Assembly (NCBI GenBank): GCA_001839685.1
Contig: MLAK01000976.1
Location: forward strand, 1 to 41,990
Reading direction: 5' to 3'
From: Tritrichomonas foetus
Taxonomy: Eukaryota > Parabasalia > Tritrichomonadida > Tritrichomonadidae
DNA length: 41,990 nucleotides
Position numbers and translations under genes: made by a program. How positions within the stretch are numbered: the first letter of the stretch is position 1; each line of letters starts with the position of its first letter. Below are positions 40,319 through 41,990 of the stretch, in pieces. The notes below the pieces were generated by a model that was not told the origin of the DNA, did no database searches, and saw nothing but the letters and a program-made list of their open reading frames with translations.

Positions 40319-40790
40319 AGAATTGCTTTTAAAATATTTGAACGATTTTTATTTGTTCGAGTTCAAACTGAACAGATCGGAGATAAAAAGCCCCCTAATT
40401 CATTTGGTGTCAATTTTGCTAGTAAAATTAATATTAATTATTATTATTAGAATGATGAGCACACTAATTGCTTATGGAAATAGAATTTCCAGATCTCAGC
40501 CATTAGGTATGAATCGATTAGGAATCCCATTGAAAACTATTTTGATTTACTAAGAATTATATTCTAAAGAAAATGATTTTTTGCTTATTAAAAAATATAT
40601 TGTTGAAACAACTATGAGAACGTTGTTCAAAGCTGATTTAGGCATTCATGCCAAAATAAATGGCCGAATTCCGAACTATGGAATCAAGATTAATATAACA
40701 GAGTCAGAGAATGATGAAATAAATATAAATACATCTACAGAATTTGTAAATGAGATTTTTGACAGATTTCTCACACCTTCTGAAAAATAA
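40319..40790 (+). other. Further uncharacterised coding remnants
   Basis: Two short pieces in different frames, neither with an upstream ATG. The first (from 40319) reads 'RIAFKIFERFLFVRVQTEQI', then 'DKKPPNSFGVNFASKI'. The second (40555-40790) reads 'LYSKENDFLLIKKYIVETTM', then 'FKADLGIHAKINGRIPNYGI', and ends 'FVNEIFDRFLTPSEK'. Together with the preceding remnants they may be one decayed gene with frameshifts. The resolvase gene follows 67 bases after the last stop. Function unknown. Confidence 0.3.
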
Positions 40791-40857
40791 CCAGTAAGAA
40801 GAATGAGACCTCGCGATTATATTAACTTTTTAGCTTGATATAAAGCGGTTTAACAAG

Positions 40858-41352
40858 ATGAAGTACTGGTCGATTGANATTGGCATTGAAAATCTAGCTA
40901 TCGTATTTTACAATGACAAAACACATGACATATCGCTTAAGCTCNACTCAATTGCAGGTGAATCAACAGTTGACATTGTAAACAATCTTGCAACAGTATT
41001 AAGTNAGTATGATGATCCAGATTGTGTACTGATTGAGAAACAGACTCCACAGAATGTAAAGTGCTTTGCTCTAATGTACGCCATCATAATGTATTGTAAT
41101 CATAAGCCTATTCACATCATACCTCCTCAAACCAAGTTCAATAAGCTAAACGTTCAATACGATACAAAGCGTAAAGCTCACAAAAAGTTAGCATCAGCCA
41201 TAGCNACATTCTNCCTCAAGAAGTACTTCGATTACTCATTCCCACCAGAGCTAAACAAGACTGACGATCTCTCTGATGCTTATCTACAGCTTCATACATT
41301 CCTCAATATTGGCTGCGATGGATTAACCGAATATTTAATTGAAAATTNCTGA
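40858..41352 (+). CDS. RuvC-like Holliday-junction resolvase (poxvirus A22 type)
   Basis: A 164-residue, RNase-H-fold nuclease of the A22/Cce1/RuvC type, expected to cut four-way DNA junctions. The four acidic positions are visible: residue 7 in 'WSIxIGIENLA' (codon GAN, so Asp or Glu; the family has Asp), Glu60 in 'CVLIEKQ', Asp136/137 and Asp140 in 'NKTDDLSDAYLQL'. 'HIIPPQTKFNKL' followed by a basic 'YDTKRKAHKKLASAI' also fits the family. Such resolvases are found in large DNA viruses, some virus-like mobile elements and mitochondria of some eukaryotes. The gene holds five ambiguous bases (40878, 40945, 41005, 41205, 41213) and a sixth at 41348 in the codon before the stop, as expected from merged diverged copies. 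The stop TGA lies inside the left arm of the next inverted repeat, so the C-terminus may be slightly trimmed. ATG 40858 is the first in frame. Confidence 0.72.
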   Translation: MKYWSIXIGIENLAIVFYNDKTHDISLKLXSIAGESTVDIVNNLATVLSXYDDPDCVLIEKQTPQNVKCFALMYAIIMYCNHKPIHIIPPQTKFNKLNVQYDTKRKAHKKLASAIXTFXLKKYFDYSFPPELNKTDDLSDAYLQLHTFLNIGCDGLTEYLIENX

Positions 41353-41572
41353 ACCAGTGATCCAGTGAACCAGTTGGATCAAGTTCCTCCAAATAGCGAC
41401 CGTTAAATAACCGTTAATAAAGACCGTTAAATATAACCGTTTAATAACCGTTTTATTTTTGTCAATAGTGAACTTCACTTCATCACCCAAAAAAATAAAC
41501 GTAAATTAATTTTAAACGGTCAACCCCCTCAACTGAATTTGGTCCAGCTGGTTCACTGGATCACTGGTTCAG
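41349..41572. mobile_element. 224-bp inverted-repeat (MITE-like) element
   Basis: Arms 41349-41380 and 41541-41572 are inverted copies: the outer 25 bases match perfectly and 30 of 32 match overall (arm begins CTGAACCAGTGATCCAGTGA). Each arm is itself built from a CCAGTGA repeat. The 160-base interior is AT-rich and has the ACCGTT array. No clear target-site duplication is seen; the base just left is ambiguous (41348). It could be a small non-autonomous transposon, an element terminus or a structured regulatory region. Confidence 0.72.
41398..41453 (+). promoter_or_regulatory. Array of five M3/Myb-like (G/A)ACCGTT(A/T) motifs
   Basis: Copies at 41398, 41409, 41422, 41435 and 41446, spaced 11, 13, 13 and 11 bp, all in one orientation. 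An inverted sixth, AAACGGTC, lies at 41514-41521. AACGG is the classic Myb core. As I recall it, the Trichomonas M3 promoter motif bound by a Myb-like factor has the form (A/G/T)(A/G)C(G/C)G(T/C)T(T/A/G), which these copies fit. A regulatory role is inferred, not shown. Confidence 0.5.
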
Positions 41573-41990
41573 AAAAAGTTTCCTTTTATTTTGACGAACT
41601 GACCGGGAGGGCGCGCAGCGAGTAGTTATCATAGGATGTGGAAATGGTACCCAACGCTAAAATAATAAATTTCCCGTCTCACCTATCGTTCGCCGCGAAA
41701 TCTGCCAAAATTTTTGACTAGTACCATTTCATAATCCTATGACAAATAAATGGTAAAAATAAATGACCTCATCACTGACCCCATTCACATTCTCACTGAT
41801 GACCTCATCAACCAAAAAATAAATGATAACATCCACCCACACCCACCCATTGGTGTTTTTGAATCGCAATTTATCGAAAAATAACAAAAATTTCACTAAG
41901 TGAAAAAATTCACTTCGCGTTAGCACGGGACTCCGTCGTCAAAAATGTTTAAATAATTGGTGTTTTTAATATATCAGCACGAGGGAGTGG
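41573..41990. other. Non-coding, locally GC-rich end of the window
   Basis: No gene. Unusual words: GACCGGGAGGGCGCGCAGCG (41601-41620), CGTTCGCCGCGAA, GCACGGGACTCCGTCGTC, ACCCACACCCACCC. TGACCTCATCA occurs twice (41764, 41800) within a larger AATAAATGA-flanked repeat. TTTCACTAAGTGAAA (41891-41905) is a perfect palindrome around one base. Such GC islands in AT-rich DNA suggest sequence of different origin or a conserved high-copy repeat. Confidence 0.55.
41630..41741. repeat. Second inverted repeat, 21-bp arms, 112 bp overall
   Basis: CATAGGATGTGGAAATGGTA (from 41630) and GTACCATTTCATAATCCTAT (from 41721) pair over 21 bases with three mismatches around a 70-base interior containing GC-rich words (ATCGTTCGCCGCG). 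It follows the 224-bp element after 57 bases. It may be the end of another small element. Confidence 0.7.

Noticed and set aside
41729..41926. 65-codon minus frame at the right end
   Set aside because: Arises from repeated AATAAATGA/CATCA words; Val/Asp/Phe repetitive and without a motif.
1..41990. CRISPR arrays, bacterial promoters or ribosome binding sites
   Set aside because: The gene set is eukaryotic; no regularly spaced repeats with unique spacers were seen.

Overview
The window looks like nuclear DNA of a trichomonad (Parabasalia), most likely Tritrichomonas or a close relative. Three things point there. Genes are long and uninterrupted with no recognisable introns, and the spacers are very AT-rich. 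A single gene encodes glucose-6-phosphate dehydrogenase fused to 6-phosphogluconolactonase in that order, as known from Trichomonas and Giardia. The mobile-element types at the right end are typical of these repeat-rich genomes. Some start codons have TCAYW Initiator-like motifs just upstream, and several stop codons sit in a TAAA context, which is the known trichomonad poly(A) signal. The genus is an inference; no rRNA gene is present to confirm it.

Positions 1-31400 are ordinary chromosomal sequence with ten single-exon genes. In order they are: a secreted PI-PLC X-domain protein (+); a FYVE zinc-finger protein (-); a secreted coiled-coil protein with a SUN-like domain (+); a 2772-residue TRRAP/Tra1-type PIKK pseudokinase (+); an eight-span membrane protein with Wntless/TMEM181-like layout (+); a coiled-coil RING protein resembling Bre1 (-); a PP1-type Ser/Thr phosphatase (-); the G6PD-6PGL fusion (+); a Ser/Thr kinase (-); and an exostosin-type GT47 glycosyltransferase (+). 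There is no operon structure. Spacers are 0.3-2.4 kb and mostly featureless, apart from an A40 tract and a T45 tract.

Positions 31400-41990 are accessory DNA made of decayed, overlapping mobile elements. They contain: short direct and dispersed repeats; a PIF1-type helicase pseudogene (-) with three in-frame TAA codons; an unknown ORF; a broken DDE-type transposase whose C-terminal part runs in frame into a USP-class deubiquitinase domain; a decayed second copy of the USP 3' end; a pogo/jerky-like DDE transposase (-) with one frameshift; uncharacterised ORF remnants; and a poxvirus-A22/RuvC-like Holliday-junction resolvase. The resolvase stop codon lies inside the first arm of a 224-bp inverted-repeat element. 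That element holds five phased M3/Myb-like ACCGTT motifs. A second inverted repeat and unusually GC-rich short stretches follow. All eight ambiguous bases of the window lie right of 34.3 kb and six are in the resolvase gene or at its end, as expected if several diverged copies were collapsed in assembly.

The most novel-looking items are the transposase-deubiquitinase fusion and the resolvase / inverted-repeat / ACCGTT-array block at the right end.
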